The translations under genes and the position numbers were made by a program. DNA of 64,000 nucleotides from Glycocaulis sp050485565 (lineage in GTDB: Bacteria > Pseudomonadota > Alphaproteobacteria > Caulobacterales > Maricaulaceae): positions 232,508 through 296,507 of the forward strand of contig NZ_JBJHBQ010000004.1 of NCBI RefSeq assembly GCF_050485565.1, in the 5' to 3' direction. The first letter of the stretch is position 1. Every line of letters starts with the position of its first letter. Of the stretch, positions 25,244 through 34,517 are shown piece after piece. The notes beneath the pieces were generated by a model, which was given only the letters and a program-made list of their open reading frames with translations, made no database searches and had not been told where the DNA came from.

Positions 25244-25272
25244 TTGACTCGCATAATAAGTCTATACTTAAT
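25244..25272. promoter_or_regulatory. Divergent hut promoter region with palindromic operator
   Basis: Plus strand: TTGACT (25244-25249), 17-base spacer, CTTAAT (25267-25272) as -35/-10 for hutI. Minus strand: TATTAT (complement of 25253-25258) as a -10 for hutF, 20 bases before its ATG. The 14-base imperfect palindrome TAAGTCTATACTTA (25257-25270) overlaps both, exactly where a repressor such as HutC would block both directions. Assignment is inference from position and symmetry. Confidence 0.6.
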
Positions 25273-25297
25273 GGGCCGGCTTGCAGGAGGAATCAAG

Positions 25298-26500
25298 GTG
25301 GAACACGCCCGCACCCAGGTGCTGACAGGCGCAAGGTTGGCCATGACGGCAGAGCCGGTGAACGGCCCCGGCGCCATCGTCATCGAGGGCGAACGCATTG
25401 CGTGGGCAGGGCTTCAGAGCGATCTGCCGGGCGCATATTCCAGGGTGCCTTCGCGTGATCTGGAAGGGCGTCTGGTGACGCCTGCGCTGATCGACTGCCA
25501 CACCCACCTCGTCCACGGCGGCAACCGCACGCGCGAGTTCGAGCTGCGCCTTGAGGGCGCGAGCTATGAGGAAATTGCGCGGGCCGGGGGCGGCATCGTC
25601 TCCACCGTCACTGCCACGCGCGCGGCTAGCGAAGCGCAACTTCTCGCCGAAGCCCTGCCGCGCCTTGATGCGCTGCTGGCAGAAGGGGTTTCGACGGTGG
25701 AGATAAAGTCCGGCTATGGCCTCGATATCGAGACGGAGCTGGCCATGCTGCGCGTGGCGCGCGCGCTGGAGCGGGAGCGCCCCGTCACCATCCGTACCAG
25801 CTTCCTTGGCGCGCACGCTATTCCCATCGAGTACAAGGGGCGGGCGGACGCCTATCTCGATGAGGTGTGTCTGCCAGCGCTTCGCGCCGCGCACGCCGAG
25901 GGGCTTGCCGATGCGGTGGACGGGTTCTGCGAGAATATCGCCTTCAGCGCGGACCAGATCGAGCGTGTATTCGCTGAAAGCAGGGCGCTCGGCCTGCCGG
26001 TCAAGCTGCATGCCGAACAGCTGTCCCAGCAGGGCGGCACGCAGCTCGCCGCGCGCTATGGCGCACTGTCGGCAGATCATCTGGAATACGCCGATGAGGA
26101 CGATGCGAGAGCCATGGCGAAGGCCGGCATGGTCGCCGTGCTGCTGCCCGGTGCGTTCTACTTCCTGCGCGAAACGAAACTGCCCCCCATCGCAGCCCTG
26201 CGCCAGCATGGCGTGCCCATGGCGCTGGCGACGGACTGCAATCCCGGCTCCTCGCCCCTGACCTCACTGCTCCTGACCATGAATATGGGCTGCACGCTCT
26301 TCCGCCTGACGCCTGATGAGGCGCTACGGGGCGTGACGCTGAACGCCGCGAAGGCGCTGGGGCTTGATGACCGGGGCGTGATCGCGCCGGGCAAGCGCGC
26401 GGACCTTGCCATCTGGGATGCTGAAATTCCGGCAGAGCTCGCCGGCCGCATCGGCTTCAATCCGCTCCACCAACGCATTTTCGGAGGCCGCCCATGCTGA
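25298..26500 (+). CDS. hutI: Imidazolonepropionase
   Basis: Hydrolyses 4-imidazolone-5-propanoate to N-formimidoyl-L-glutamate, the third step of histidine breakdown. It is a 400-residue amidohydrolase. The metal-binding pair is in LIDCHTHLVHGGNR, the substrate loop in EIKSGYGLD, further ligands in LHAEQLSQQGG and the ATDCNPGSSP aspartate. I chose the GTG at 25298 because AGGAGG (25285-25290) lies at the right distance; an in-frame ATG at 25271 would overlap the promoter. hutH starts 7 bases before its stop. Confidence 0.95.
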   Translation: MEHARTQVLTGARLAMTAEPVNGPGAIVIEGERIAWAGLQSDLPGAYSRVPSRDLEGRLVTPALIDCHTHLVHGGNRTREFELRLEGASYEEIARAGGGIVSTVTATRAASEAQLLAEALPRLDALLAEGVSTVEIKSGYGLDIETELAMLRVARALERERPVTIRTSFLGAHAIPIEYKGRADAYLDEVCLPALRAAHAEGLADAVDGFCENIAFSADQIERVFAESRALGLPVKLHAEQLSQQGGTQLAARYGALSADHLEYADEDDARAMAKAGMVAVLLPGAFYFLRETKLPPIAALRQHGVPMALATDCNPGSSPLTSLLLTMNMGCTLFRLTPDEALRGVTLNAAKALGLDDRGVIAPGKRADLAIWDAEIPAELAGRIGFNPLHQRIFGGRPC

Positions 26501-28011
26501 CCCTCATTCCCGGCTCGGTCCGCCTCGCTGATCTCGAACGCATCTGGCGCGAGGGCCTGCCCGCCCGTCTTGATCCATCCGCGCGCGAGGGCGTGGAAGC
26601 CTCTGCCGCCCGCGTGGCGGACGCTGCGCAGGGCGGGGCGGCCGTCTATGGCGTCAATACCGGCTTTGGAAAGCTCGCCCATGTGAAGATCGCTGCGGGC
26701 GATACCCGCACGCTGCAGCGCAATCTCATCCTCTCCCATTGCTGCGGTGTCGGCGAGGAGACTGATGCGGCCACAGTCCGCCTGATGATGGCGCTGAAGC
26801 TCTTGAGTCTCGGGCGCGGCGCATCCGGCGTGCGCTGGGAGTTGATTGCCCTCATCGAAGCCATGCTGGAGCGCGGTGTCACCCCCGTCATCCCCTTGCA
26901 GGGCTCGGTGGGTGCGTCCGGTGATCTCGCTCCGCTCGCGCACATGGCTGCGGTGATGATCGGGGAGGGCGAAGCCCTCCATGCCGGCAAACGCCTGCCC
27001 GGCGCGAAAGCACTCAGCGCGGCGGGGCTGAAACCCATCGTGCTGGAAGCCAAGGAGGGCCTTGCCCTCATCAACGGCACGCAATTCTCCACCGCCATGG
27101 CGCTGGCAGGGCTGTTTGACGCTCTGCGGATGACGGCGAATGCCGTGCTCACCTCCTGCCTCTCCACCGATGCGGCGATGGGCTCCACCGCGCCCCTGCA
27201 CCCGCAGATCCATGCCCTGCGGGGGCATCGCGGGCAGATAGAGGTGGCGGAACGCATGCGCGCGCTGATGGACGGCTCGCAGATACGTGACAGCCACCGC
27301 GAGGATGATGTGCGCGTGCAGGACCCGTACTGCATACGCTGCCAGCCGCAGGTGGCAGGTGCGGCGCTGGATCTGCTTCGCCAGGCGGGCGCGACGCTTG
27401 AAATCGAAGCCAATGCCGTCACCGATAATCCGCTGGTGCTGGATGATGCCATTGTTTCAGGCGGCAATTTCCACGCAGAGCCGGTGGCCTTCGCCGCCGA
27501 CATGATCGCGCTGGCGATTGCGGAAGTCGGCGCAATCGCCCAGCGGCGCATCGCGCTTCTGGTCGATCCGAACCTCAATCACGATCTGCCGCCCTTCCTC
27601 ACCCCCGCGCCGGGCCTCAATTCCGGCTACATGATCGCCGAGGTCACGACCGCCGCGCTGATGAGCGAGAACAAGCATCTGGCCAATCCGTGCTCGACGG
27701 ATTCCACGCCCACCTCCGCCAATCAGGAAGATCATGTGTCGATGGCGGCCCACGCCGCCGTACGCCTGATGCGGATGAATGCGAACCTTGCCCGCATCCT
27801 CGCTGTCGAAGCGATGAGCGCCGCGCAAGGGATCGCCTTCCGTGCGCCGCTGCAGACATCGCCTAAGCTTCTCGCGGCGATTGAGGCGCTGCGCGCGGAC
27901 GTGCCGGTGCTGGAAGCTGACCGCTATATGGCGGGCGATATTGAGCGCGCCGCAGAGCTGGTGCGCTCCGGTGCGCTCATTCAGGCTGCCGGGCTGGAGA
28001 TCGCGCCATGA
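26494..28011 (+). CDS. hutH: Histidine ammonia-lyase
   Basis: Deaminates histidine to trans-urocanate, the first step. The 505-residue length is normal. The Ala-Ser-Gly triad that cyclises into the MIO cofactor is at 141-143 in GSVGASGDLAPLAHM. The conserved YGVNTGFGKLA near 52-62 holds the catalytic Tyr. Other blocks are LINGTQFSTAMAL and DNPLVL. The start overlaps the end of hutI by 7 bases and the stop overlaps hutG by 4, so the operon is tightly coupled. Confidence 0.98.
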   Translation: MLTLIPGSVRLADLERIWREGLPARLDPSAREGVEASAARVADAAQGGAAVYGVNTGFGKLAHVKIAAGDTRTLQRNLILSHCCGVGEETDAATVRLMMALKLLSLGRGASGVRWELIALIEAMLERGVTPVIPLQGSVGASGDLAPLAHMAAVMIGEGEALHAGKRLPGAKALSAAGLKPIVLEAKEGLALINGTQFSTAMALAGLFDALRMTANAVLTSCLSTDAAMGSTAPLHPQIHALRGHRGQIEVAERMRALMDGSQIRDSHREDDVRVQDPYCIRCQPQVAGAALDLLRQAGATLEIEANAVTDNPLVLDDAIVSGGNFHAEPVAFAADMIALAIAEVGAIAQRRIALLVDPNLNHDLPPFLTPAPGLNSGYMIAEVTTAALMSENKHLANPCSTDSTPTSANQEDHVSMAAHAAVRLMRMNANLARILAVEAMSAAQGIAFRAPLQTSPKLLAAIEALRADVPVLEADRYMAGDIERAAELVRSGALIQAAGLEIAP

Positions 28012-28808
28012 ACCCTGTCAGCGTCAAGGAGGGGATCAGCCCGGTCGTCATCGCCGTGCCGCATGCCGGCACCTGGCTGCCCGAAGAGGTGCGTGCGCGG
28101 CTGAACGCGCGCGGGGCTATGCTCGCTGATACGGACTGGCATGTGGACCGGCTCTATGACGGGCTGCTTCCCGGCGCGGCCATGGTGGTGGCGAACTTCC
28201 ACCGCTATGTCGTTGACCCGAACCGGCCGCCGGACGGGGCGAGCCTCTATCCCGGCCAGAACACGACCGGGCTTGTCGCCAATACCGATTTTGACGGCGA
28301 GCCGATCTGGACCGAGCCGCCCACAACGGACGAGATCGCCGCGCGCGTGGCGGCCTTTCATGCGCCCTACCATGCGGCGGTCGCAGCGGCACTGGAGGCC
28401 GCCAAAACGCGCCATGGCGTCGCCATTCTCTACGATGCGCACTCCATCCGCTCGCGTATTCCGTTCCTGTTCGATGGCACCCTACCCGATCTCTGCATCG
28501 GCACGGCAGACGGGACGAGCTGTGATGACTCTCTGTCTGAAGCAGTGATGAAAATCGCCAGCAAATCAGAGCGCTACAGCCATGTCCTCAACGGGCGCTT
28601 CAAGGGCGGCTGGACGACGCGCCACTATGGAAAGCCAGCGAGCGGCGTCCACGCCATCCAGATGGAGCTGGCCCAGTCAGCCTATCTGCAAAGCGAAGCC
28701 GCGCCCTTTGCCTATGACGACGCGAAGGCCGCGAGCCTGCGCGCAATTCTCTCCGAAATCCTGCACCGGCTGGAAGAGCTGGCGCCCGATCTGAAGGTGA
28801 CATCATGA
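28008..28808 (+). CDS. hutG: N-formylglutamate deformylase
   Basis: Hydrolyses N-formyl-L-glutamate to glutamate and formate, the last step of the HutF-type pathway. It has 266 residues of the N-formylglutamate amidohydrolase family (PF05013). Motifs are VIAVPHAGTWLP at the N-terminus, DTDWHVDRLYD, RYVVDPNRPPDG and YDAHSIRSRIP. This differs from the arginase-like HutG of enteric bacteria; it is the Pseudomonas-type deformylase. Start and stop overlap both neighbours by 4 bases (ATGA). Confidence 0.95.
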   Translation: MNPVSVKEGISPVVIAVPHAGTWLPEEVRARLNARGAMLADTDWHVDRLYDGLLPGAAMVVANFHRYVVDPNRPPDGASLYPGQNTTGLVANTDFDGEPIWTEPPTTDEIAARVAAFHAPYHAAVAAALEAAKTRHGVAILYDAHSIRSRIPFLFDGTLPDLCIGTADGTSCDDSLSEAVMKIASKSERYSHVLNGRFKGGWTTRHYGKPASGVHAIQMELAQSAYLQSEAAPFAYDDAKAASLRAILSEILHRLEELAPDLKVTS

Positions 28809-30484
28809 CCGGCACACGGCGCAATGCGCGCGACATCTATCCGCCCACCGGCACCACGCTGAACGCGAAAAGCTGGATGACCGAAGCGCCGCTTCGCATG
28901 CTGATGAACAATCTCCACCCGGATGTGGCCGAGAACCCGCACGAGCTGGTCGTCTATGGCGGGATCGGCCGGGCCGCGCGCAACTGGGAAGCGTTTGACG
29001 GCATTGTCGCGGCGCTTAAAGAGCTCAATGAGGACGAGACCCTGCTGGTGCAGTCGGGCAAGCCGGTGGGGGTGTTCCGTACCCACGCCGATGCGCCGCG
29101 CGTGCTGATCGCCAACTCCAATCTCGTGCCGCACTGGGCGAATTGGGAGCATTTCAACGCGCTCGATAAGCAGGGCCTGATGATGTACGGCCAGATGACG
29201 GCCGGCTCGTGGATCTATATCGGCACGCAGGGTATCGTGCAGGGCACGTATGAGACCTTCGCAGAGGCTGGCCGCCAGCATTATGGCGGTGATCTCACCG
29301 GCAAATGGATACTCACCGCCGGTCTTGGCGGGATGGGCGGGGCGCAGCCGCTCGCGGCAGTCTTTGCCGGCGCGTCGTGTCTGGCCGTTGAATGCGACGA
29401 GACGCGCATCGATTTTCGTATACGTACCAAATATTTGGACGAAAAAGCGCATGACCTGGATGAGGCGCTGGAAAAGATCGCCCGCTGGACCGCAGCCGGA
29501 GAGGCCAAATCGGTCGGTCTGCTGGGCAATGCGGCAGACATCTTCCCCGAACTTGTACGCCGCATGGAAGCGGGTGACATCCGGCCCGATATCGTCACCG
29601 ACCAGACCAGCGCCCATGATCCGCTGCACGGCTATCTGCCGCAGGGCTGGAGCGTGGCGGACTGGCGGTCAAAGCAGGAAAGCGATCCCAGGGAAGTCGA
29701 GCGCGCGGCCCGTGCCAGCATGAAAACCCATGTCGCGGCCATGGTCGCCTTCCATGAGGCAGGCGTGCCGACGCTCGATTACGGCAATAATATCCGCCAG
29801 GTCGCGCTGGAGGAGGGGCTGGAGAACGCCTTCGCCTTCCCCGGTTTCGTGCCTGCCTACATCCGCCCGCTCTTCTGCCGGGGTATCGGCCCGTTCCGCT
29901 GGTGCGCGCTTTCCGGTGATCCCGAAGACATCCGCAAGACCGACGCGAAGATGAAGGAGCTGTTCTCCGAGAACACGCATCTTCACCGCTGGCTGGACAT
30001 GGCCGCCGAACGTATCGCGTTTCAGGGCCTGCCAGCGCGCATCTGCTGGATTGGCCTCGGCGACCGCCACAAGGCGGGCCTTGCCTTCAACGAGATGGTG
30101 CGCAGTGGCGAGCTGAAAGCGCCGGTCGTCATCGGGCGCGACCATCTCGATAGCGGCTCTGTCGCCTCGCCCAACCGGGAAACCGAGGCGATGAAGGACG
30201 GGTCAGACGCCGTCTCCGACTGGCCGCTTCTCAATGCGCTTCTCAACACCGCGTCCGGGGCCACATGGGTGAGCCTGCATCATGGCGGCGGGGTCGGCAT
30301 GGGCTTCTCCCAGCATTCGGGCATGGTCATCTGCTGTGATGGCAGCGCGGACGCCGACCGGCGTTTGGAGCGTGTTCTGTGGAACGATCCGGCAACGGGC
30401 GTGATGCGTCACGCCGATGCGGGCTATGACATCGCCGCCGATTGCGCGCGCGAGCATGGCCTCAACCTGCCCGGTATTCTTTAA
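28805..30484 (+). CDS. hutU: Urocanate hydratase
   Basis: Hydrates urocanate to 4-imidazolone-5-propanoate using tightly bound NAD+ as electrophile. The 559-residue length is normal. The NAD-binding loop is in TAGLGGMGGAQPLA, and the family segments QSGKPVGVFRTH, DYGNNIRQVA and FPGFVPAYIRP are present. It is the last gene of hutI-hutH-hutG-hutU. A 7-bp hairpin follows about 55 bases after the stop. Confidence 0.98.
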   Translation: MTGTRRNARDIYPPTGTTLNAKSWMTEAPLRMLMNNLHPDVAENPHELVVYGGIGRAARNWEAFDGIVAALKELNEDETLLVQSGKPVGVFRTHADAPRVLIANSNLVPHWANWEHFNALDKQGLMMYGQMTAGSWIYIGTQGIVQGTYETFAEAGRQHYGGDLTGKWILTAGLGGMGGAQPLAAVFAGASCLAVECDETRIDFRIRTKYLDEKAHDLDEALEKIARWTAAGEAKSVGLLGNAADIFPELVRRMEAGDIRPDIVTDQTSAHDPLHGYLPQGWSVADWRSKQESDPREVERAARASMKTHVAAMVAFHEAGVPTLDYGNNIRQVALEEGLENAFAFPGFVPAYIRPLFCRGIGPFRWCALSGDPEDIRKTDAKMKELFSENTHLHRWLDMAAERIAFQGLPARICWIGLGDRHKAGLAFNEMVRSGELKAPVVIGRDHLDSGSVASPNRETEAMKDGSDAVSDWPLLNALLNTASGATWVSLHHGGGVGMGFSQHSGMVICCDGSADADRRLERVLWNDPATGVMRHADAGYDIAADCAREHGLNLPGIL

Positions 30485-30536
30485 GCGCGAGTGATTGACA
30501 GCGTGCCACTGTCCCCGTAATGGCGAAGGCGATGCA

Positions 30537-30554
30537 GCAGCCCATGCGGGCTGC
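30537..30554 (+). terminator. Hairpin downstream of hutU
   Basis: GCAGCCC, loop ATGC, GGGCTGC: a perfect 7-bp stem. No T-run follows, so it is only a possible terminator for the hut operon. Confidence 0.35.
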
Positions 30555-30623
30555 ATGCAGCGCCCGTCCGCCGCGTGACCCCATGCGGGTAAATGAGCGG
30601 ACCCTTCTGAAGAGCGATGGCAC

Positions 30624-31574
30624 ATGACCGCTATGCGGTTTTCTTCCGGCGATCCGATTGTGGACCGGCGCGCGGATTATGCAGACCAGCTTGGCGAGCG
30701 CGGTGATATAGAGGCCGCTATCGAATTGCTGGCGGGTGCGCTGGAACTGGCACCGCGCTGGGCGGCGGGCTGGTTCCGTCTGGGTGAGTTTCAGGAGAGG
30801 GCAGGACGGATTGAAGCGGCCATCACCGCCTGGGAGCGCGCGCTTGAGATCGACCCGGCCGATCCGGTGGGCGCCAGCCTGAAACGCGATCTGGCGCGCG
30901 CGGAGCCGCTGGCGGAGTCCATGCCGCCGGCCTTTGTGGAGTCCCTGTTTGACCAGTATGCGCCGCGTTTTGAGGCCGCGCTGGTTGACGGCCTTCACTA
31001 TCGCGGGCCGCAAATCCTCCTGCAGCGCCTCATCGCCAATGGCTTTGCGCACGCCCGCGACGCGCTCGATCTGGGCTGCGGGACGGGCCTGATGGGCGAA
31101 ACCCTGCGGGCGTATTGCACACGGCTGGAGGGGATCGATATTTCAGCGCGCATGTTGGCCAAGGCCGGTGCCAAGGGCGTTTATGACGCCTTGCACAAGC
31201 GCGACATTGCCCGTCTGGACCTGGCCCCCGAGCGCTATGACCTCATCGTGGCCGCTGACGTGTTCGCCTATGTCGGGGCGCTCGAAGGCGTCATTGCGTG
31301 GTGCCGCGCCGCGCTCAATGAGGGCGGCATGCTGGCCTTCACGGTCGAGGCCGGTGAGGGCGATGTGGTCTTGCGCGAAAGCCGCCGCTTTGCGCACGGG
31401 CAGGACTATCTCGCCGCGCTGCTGGAGCGGGCAGGCTTTGCCTTTACCGGAATATATCCGTGCGTGGTCCGGCAGGATCGCGGTGAGGATATCCGCTCCT
31501 TCTGCGTGGTGGCCGGGCTGTCGCCGCTGCGCCATGACCGCGAAGGCGATGGCGAGGCGCACGCAGCAGCCTGA
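30624..31574 (+). CDS. TPR-containing class I SAM-dependent methyltransferase
   Basis: A 316-residue protein with about two TPR motifs at 18-90 (LAPRWAAGWFRLGEFQERAG and the following repeat) and a methyltransferase domain at about 130-290. The SAM-binding motif I is ALDLGCGTGLMGE, followed by EGIDISARML. The substrate is unknown; TPR-methyltransferase fusions of this type often act on proteins or small molecules, and I would not choose. It stands alone between the hut operon and the convergent dodecin gene; its stop abuts the dodecin stop without a gap. Confidence 0.88.
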   Translation: MTAMRFSSGDPIVDRRADYADQLGERGDIEAAIELLAGALELAPRWAAGWFRLGEFQERAGRIEAAITAWERALEIDPADPVGASLKRDLARAEPLAESMPPAFVESLFDQYAPRFEAALVDGLHYRGPQILLQRLIANGFAHARDALDLGCGTGLMGETLRAYCTRLEGIDISARMLAKAGAKGVYDALHKRDIARLDLAPERYDLIVAADVFAYVGALEGVIAWCRAALNEGGMLAFTVEAGEGDVVLRESRRFAHGQDYLAALLERAGFAFTGIYPCVVRQDRGEDIRSFCVVAGLSPLRHDREGDGEAHAAA

Positions 31575-31781
31575 TCAGCTCTCATCCAGCAGGAAGGTGA
31601 CGGCCATGTTCACGCGGAATGCGGAGATTTTGCCGTCATCCACACTCACGTGTTTTTCCTTGATCCACGCGCTCTTGATATTGCGCAGCGTCTTCGACGC
31701 GCGGGCGATTCCCTGAACCGCCGCGTCATCAAAACTCTTCGTCGATGTTGCAGAAATTTCGGTTACGCGGGCGACACTCAT
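31575..31781 (-). CDS. Dodecin family flavin-binding protein
   Basis: A 68-residue protein that forms dodecameric shells storing riboflavin or FMN. The sequence MSVARVTEISATSTKSFDDA, the buried W in SAWIKEKHVSVDDGKI and the C-terminal FRVNMAVTFLLDE match the family closely. The start at 31781 has AGGAG about 8 bases upstream; the much longer open frame in this register is not coding. Confidence 0.93.
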   Translation of the reverse strand: MSVARVTEISATSTKSFDDAAVQGIARASKTLRNIKSAWIKEKHVSVDDGKISAFRVNMAVTFLLDES

Positions 31782-31955
31782 AACGGTCTCCTGTGATTGG
31801 CTTGCCTCCGGGCAACGCCATGGGTCCGGATGATGTTCCAAGACTGCGAAAACGGCTGGCGGATCGGACCGCCCCCCTTGCGCTTTCGGGTGGGCTGCTG
31901 TTCGTTGCCGCAACCCTTTCGCGCGAACCCGCGCCGCCCTTCCGGGAGTATCAGC

Positions 31956-32651
31956 GTGACCCTTGTTTTCGAACCACTGCCGCCCGTGCTTGCGCCTGCT
32001 GCTGACGGCAAGCAGTTTCCCGTGCGGCGCCTGTTCTGTGTGGGGCGCAATTATGCCGACCATGCGCGCGAGATGGGCGCCGACCCGGATCGCGAGCCGC
32101 CCTTCTTCTTCACCGCCTGGGCCGAAACGGTCGTGACCGGCGGCGCAATCGCCTATCCGCAAAAGACCAGCAATTATCACTATGAGGCCGAGCTGGTCGT
32201 CGCCATCGGCAAGGGCGGGCGCAATATCTCCGCTGAGGGCGCGATGGATCATGTCTATGGCTATGCAGCCGGGCTGGACATGACCCGGCGCGATCTGCAG
32301 GCCGATGCCAAGGCCCATGGCCGCCCGTGGGATGTCGCCAAGAATGTCGAGCAGTCCAAGCCGCTGGGCCTGATAAGGCCAGCCAGTGACGGCTTTGACC
32401 CGGCAAAGGGCCGTATCAGCCTTTCGGTGAATGGCGCGGTGCGTCAGGACGCGGACCTGTCAGACATGATCTGGCCGGTGGCCGACGTGATCGCCTATCT
32501 CTCCAGCCTGTACCGGGTAGAGCCGGGCGACCTCATCTATACCGGCACGCCTGCAGGCGTTGGCGCAGTGGTGCCGGGCGATGTGATAGAGGTGGCGATT
32601 GACGGGCTTGCACCGCTGAACGTGACAGTCGGCGCGCCGTCCGGCCATTAG
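31956..32651 (+). CDS. Fumarylacetoacetate hydrolase (FAH) family protein
   Basis: A 231-residue FAH-fold hydrolase or isomerase. Family features are VGRNYADHAREMG at the N-terminal end, the metal-binding EAELVVAIG glutamate, YAAGLDMTRRDLQ, and the C-terminal DLIYTGTPAGVG loop. It matches the short fumarylpyruvate-hydrolase-like subgroup. A maleylacetoacetate/maleylpyruvate isomerase gene begins 17 bases downstream, so the two likely act together on a ring-cleavage product of tyrosine/homogentisate or gentisate; no dioxygenase lies nearby to decide which. The GTG at 31956 was taken as start because it gives a family-like N-terminus. Confidence 0.9.
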   Translation: MTLVFEPLPPVLAPAADGKQFPVRRLFCVGRNYADHAREMGADPDREPPFFFTAWAETVVTGGAIAYPQKTSNYHYEAELVVAIGKGGRNISAEGAMDHVYGYAAGLDMTRRDLQADAKAHGRPWDVAKNVEQSKPLGLIRPASDGFDPAKGRISLSVNGAVRQDADLSDMIWPVADVIAYLSSLYRVEPGDLIYTGTPAGVGAVVPGDVIEVAIDGLAPLNVTVGAPSGH

Positions 32652-32668
32652 GAATACTGGAAAACCCC

Positions 32669-33301
32669 ATGATCTTGCACGGATATTTTCGCTCCTCCGC
32701 CGCCTGGCGCATTCGCATCGTGCTGGCCTTGAAAGGCATTGAGGCAAGGCAGGTCTCCCACCATCTGCGCAAGGGCGAGCAGCGCTCTGAAAGCTATCTG
32801 AAGCTCAACCCGCAAGGGCTGGTACCCGCGCTGGAGACCGATGACGGAATTGTTCTGACCCAGTCGCTGGCCATCATCGAATATCTGGATGCAGTAAAGC
32901 CGCAGCCGCTCATGGTGCCGGCCGATCCGGTGAGGGCGGCGCAGGTGCGCGCCTTTGCGTTGGCGATAGCGTGCGAGATTCACCCGCTGCAGAATTTGCG
33001 CATCCTGAAAAAGGTTTCGGCGCTGGCCGGTGATGACAATGCCGGTCCGAAATGGGCAGGCGAGGTGATTGCCGACGGGCTGGCGGCGCTGGAGATCATG
33101 GCCGCCAAAGAACCGGGACCGTTCTGCTTTGGCGATACGCCGACACTGGCCGATGTGTGCCTGGTGCCGCAGCTGGGTAATGCGCGCCGCTTTGGTGTGG
33201 ACGTTGATGCCTTTCCGCGCCTTCTGGCCGCAGAAGCGGCGTGTCTGGCGCTCGATGCGTTCGCCAGTGCAGCCCCGGACCGGCAGCACGACGCCGAGTA
33301 G
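32669..33301 (+). CDS. maiA: Maleylacetoacetate isomerase (zeta-class GST)
   Basis: Glutathione-dependent cis-trans isomerase converting maleylacetoacetate (or maleylpyruvate) to the fumaryl form, the substrate of the FAH-family hydrolase encoded just upstream. It has 210 residues. The zeta-class signature SSAAWRIRI lies at about 9-17; NPQGLVPALE and the QSLAIIEYLD glutathione-binding segment follow. The C-terminal GST helical domain is complete, with CFGDTPTLADVCLVPQ. Confidence 0.93.
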   Translation: MILHGYFRSSAAWRIRIVLALKGIEARQVSHHLRKGEQRSESYLKLNPQGLVPALETDDGIVLTQSLAIIEYLDAVKPQPLMVPADPVRAAQVRAFALAIACEIHPLQNLRILKKVSALAGDDNAGPKWAGEVIADGLAALEIMAAKEPGPFCFGDTPTLADVCLVPQLGNARRFGVDVDAFPRLLAAEAACLALDAFASAAPDRQHDAE

Positions 33302-33310
33302 GCGCGTGCC

Positions 33311-34513
33311 ATGACACTCACCGCGCACGCAGACACACACTATGACGCGCTGGTTATCGGGGCCGGTGCGGCGGGCCTGTTCTATGGCGCGCGCGCTGGT
33401 GAGGCCGGTTTGCGCGTGCTGGTCATCGATCATGCGGCCAAGCCCGCCGAGAAGGTGCGTATCTCCGGCGGCGGGCGGTGCAATTTCACCAATATCCATA
33501 CGCGGCCCGAAAACTTCATCAGCGCCAATCCGCATTTTGCCAAATCGGCGCTGGCGCGTTTCACGCCGCAGGACTTTCTGGACCGTCTCGCCCGCCACGA
33601 TATCAGCTGGCACGAGAAGACGCTGGGCCAGCTCTTCTGCGATGGCCGCTCTGGCGCGATAATCGACATGCTGCTGACGGAGCTGCGCGAGACGGGCGGT
33701 GAGCTGCGCCTGGCTACATCGGTCAACAGCGTTACCCGCACTGATGCAGGCTTCCGGGTCAGCACATCGGGCGGTGTTGTGGAGGCGGCGCGGCTGATCA
33801 TTGCCAGTGGCGGTCTGTCCATTCCCAAAATGGGCGCGACCGGCTTTGCCTATGACATTGCGCGCCAGTTCGGCCATAGCGTGATCGAGCCGCGCGCGGC
33901 GCTGGTGCCCTTCGTGTTTGAGGGACGCGACAAGGAGGATTTTGCCTCCATTTCCGGCGTGGCCTGCCCGGTGCGCGCATCCAATGACCGGGCCGCGTTT
34001 GACGAAGCCATGCTGTTCACGCACCGGGGGCTGTCTGGCCCGGCCATTCTGCAGATTTCGTCCTACTGGCAGCCAGGCGAGCCGGTGGTGATTGACCTGC
34101 TGGCGGGGCTGAACGCCGTCCCTGCACTGACCGCCTTCAAGGCGGAGCATCCCAAGCGGTCACTCGCCAGCGCGATGGAAACCCTGCTGCCCAACCGGCT
34201 GGTGGCGCTGCTTAGCGAGCGCGGCGATATTCCGGACATGCCGCGCATGGCCGACATGTCCCACGCGGCCATAGAGGCGCTGGTGGAAAGCCTGTCGCGC
34301 TGGACCGTCCGGCCCGCCGGTACCGAAGGCTGGCGTACGGCGGAAGTGACCGCTGGCGGCATCAATACCGATGAGCTGTCCTCGAAAACGATGGAGAGCC
34401 GGATCGTGCCGGGCCTCTATTTCATCGGCGAGTGCGTCGATGTCACCGGCTGGCTTGGCGGGTATAATTTCCAGTGGGCGTGGGCGAGCGCCCATGCCGC
34501 CGCGCAAGGCTGA
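33311..34513 (+). CDS. FAD-dependent oxidoreductase, HI0933/BaiN family
   Basis: A 400-residue flavoprotein of the HI0933 (YhiN/BaiN) group. The FAD-binding GxGxxG is in VIGAGAAGLFYGARAG (about 17-32). The family-specific VRISGGGRCNFTN, DGRSGAIIDMLL and the C-terminal GECVDVTGWLGGYNFQWA with FAD contacts are all present. Members have been linked to reduction of steroid double bonds, but most are uncharacterised. It follows maiA after 9 bases, so it may be read from the same transcript. Confidence 0.92.
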   Translation: MTLTAHADTHYDALVIGAGAAGLFYGARAGEAGLRVLVIDHAAKPAEKVRISGGGRCNFTNIHTRPENFISANPHFAKSALARFTPQDFLDRLARHDISWHEKTLGQLFCDGRSGAIIDMLLTELRETGGELRLATSVNSVTRTDAGFRVSTSGGVVEAARLIIASGGLSIPKMGATGFAYDIARQFGHSVIEPRAALVPFVFEGRDKEDFASISGVACPVRASNDRAAFDEAMLFTHRGLSGPAILQISSYWQPGEPVVIDLLAGLNAVPALTAFKAEHPKRSLASAMETLLPNRLVALLSERGDIPDMPRMADMSHAAIEALVESLSRWTVRPAGTEGWRTAEVTAGGINTDELSSKTMESRIVPGLYFIGECVDVTGWLGGYNFQWAWASAHAAAQG

Positions 34514-34517
34514 GCAG

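Noticed and set aside
31797..31955. Longer start for the FAH-family gene
   Set aside because: The extra 53 residues are Arg/Pro-rich, unlike the family, and overlap the dodecin promoter; the GTG at 31956 fits better.
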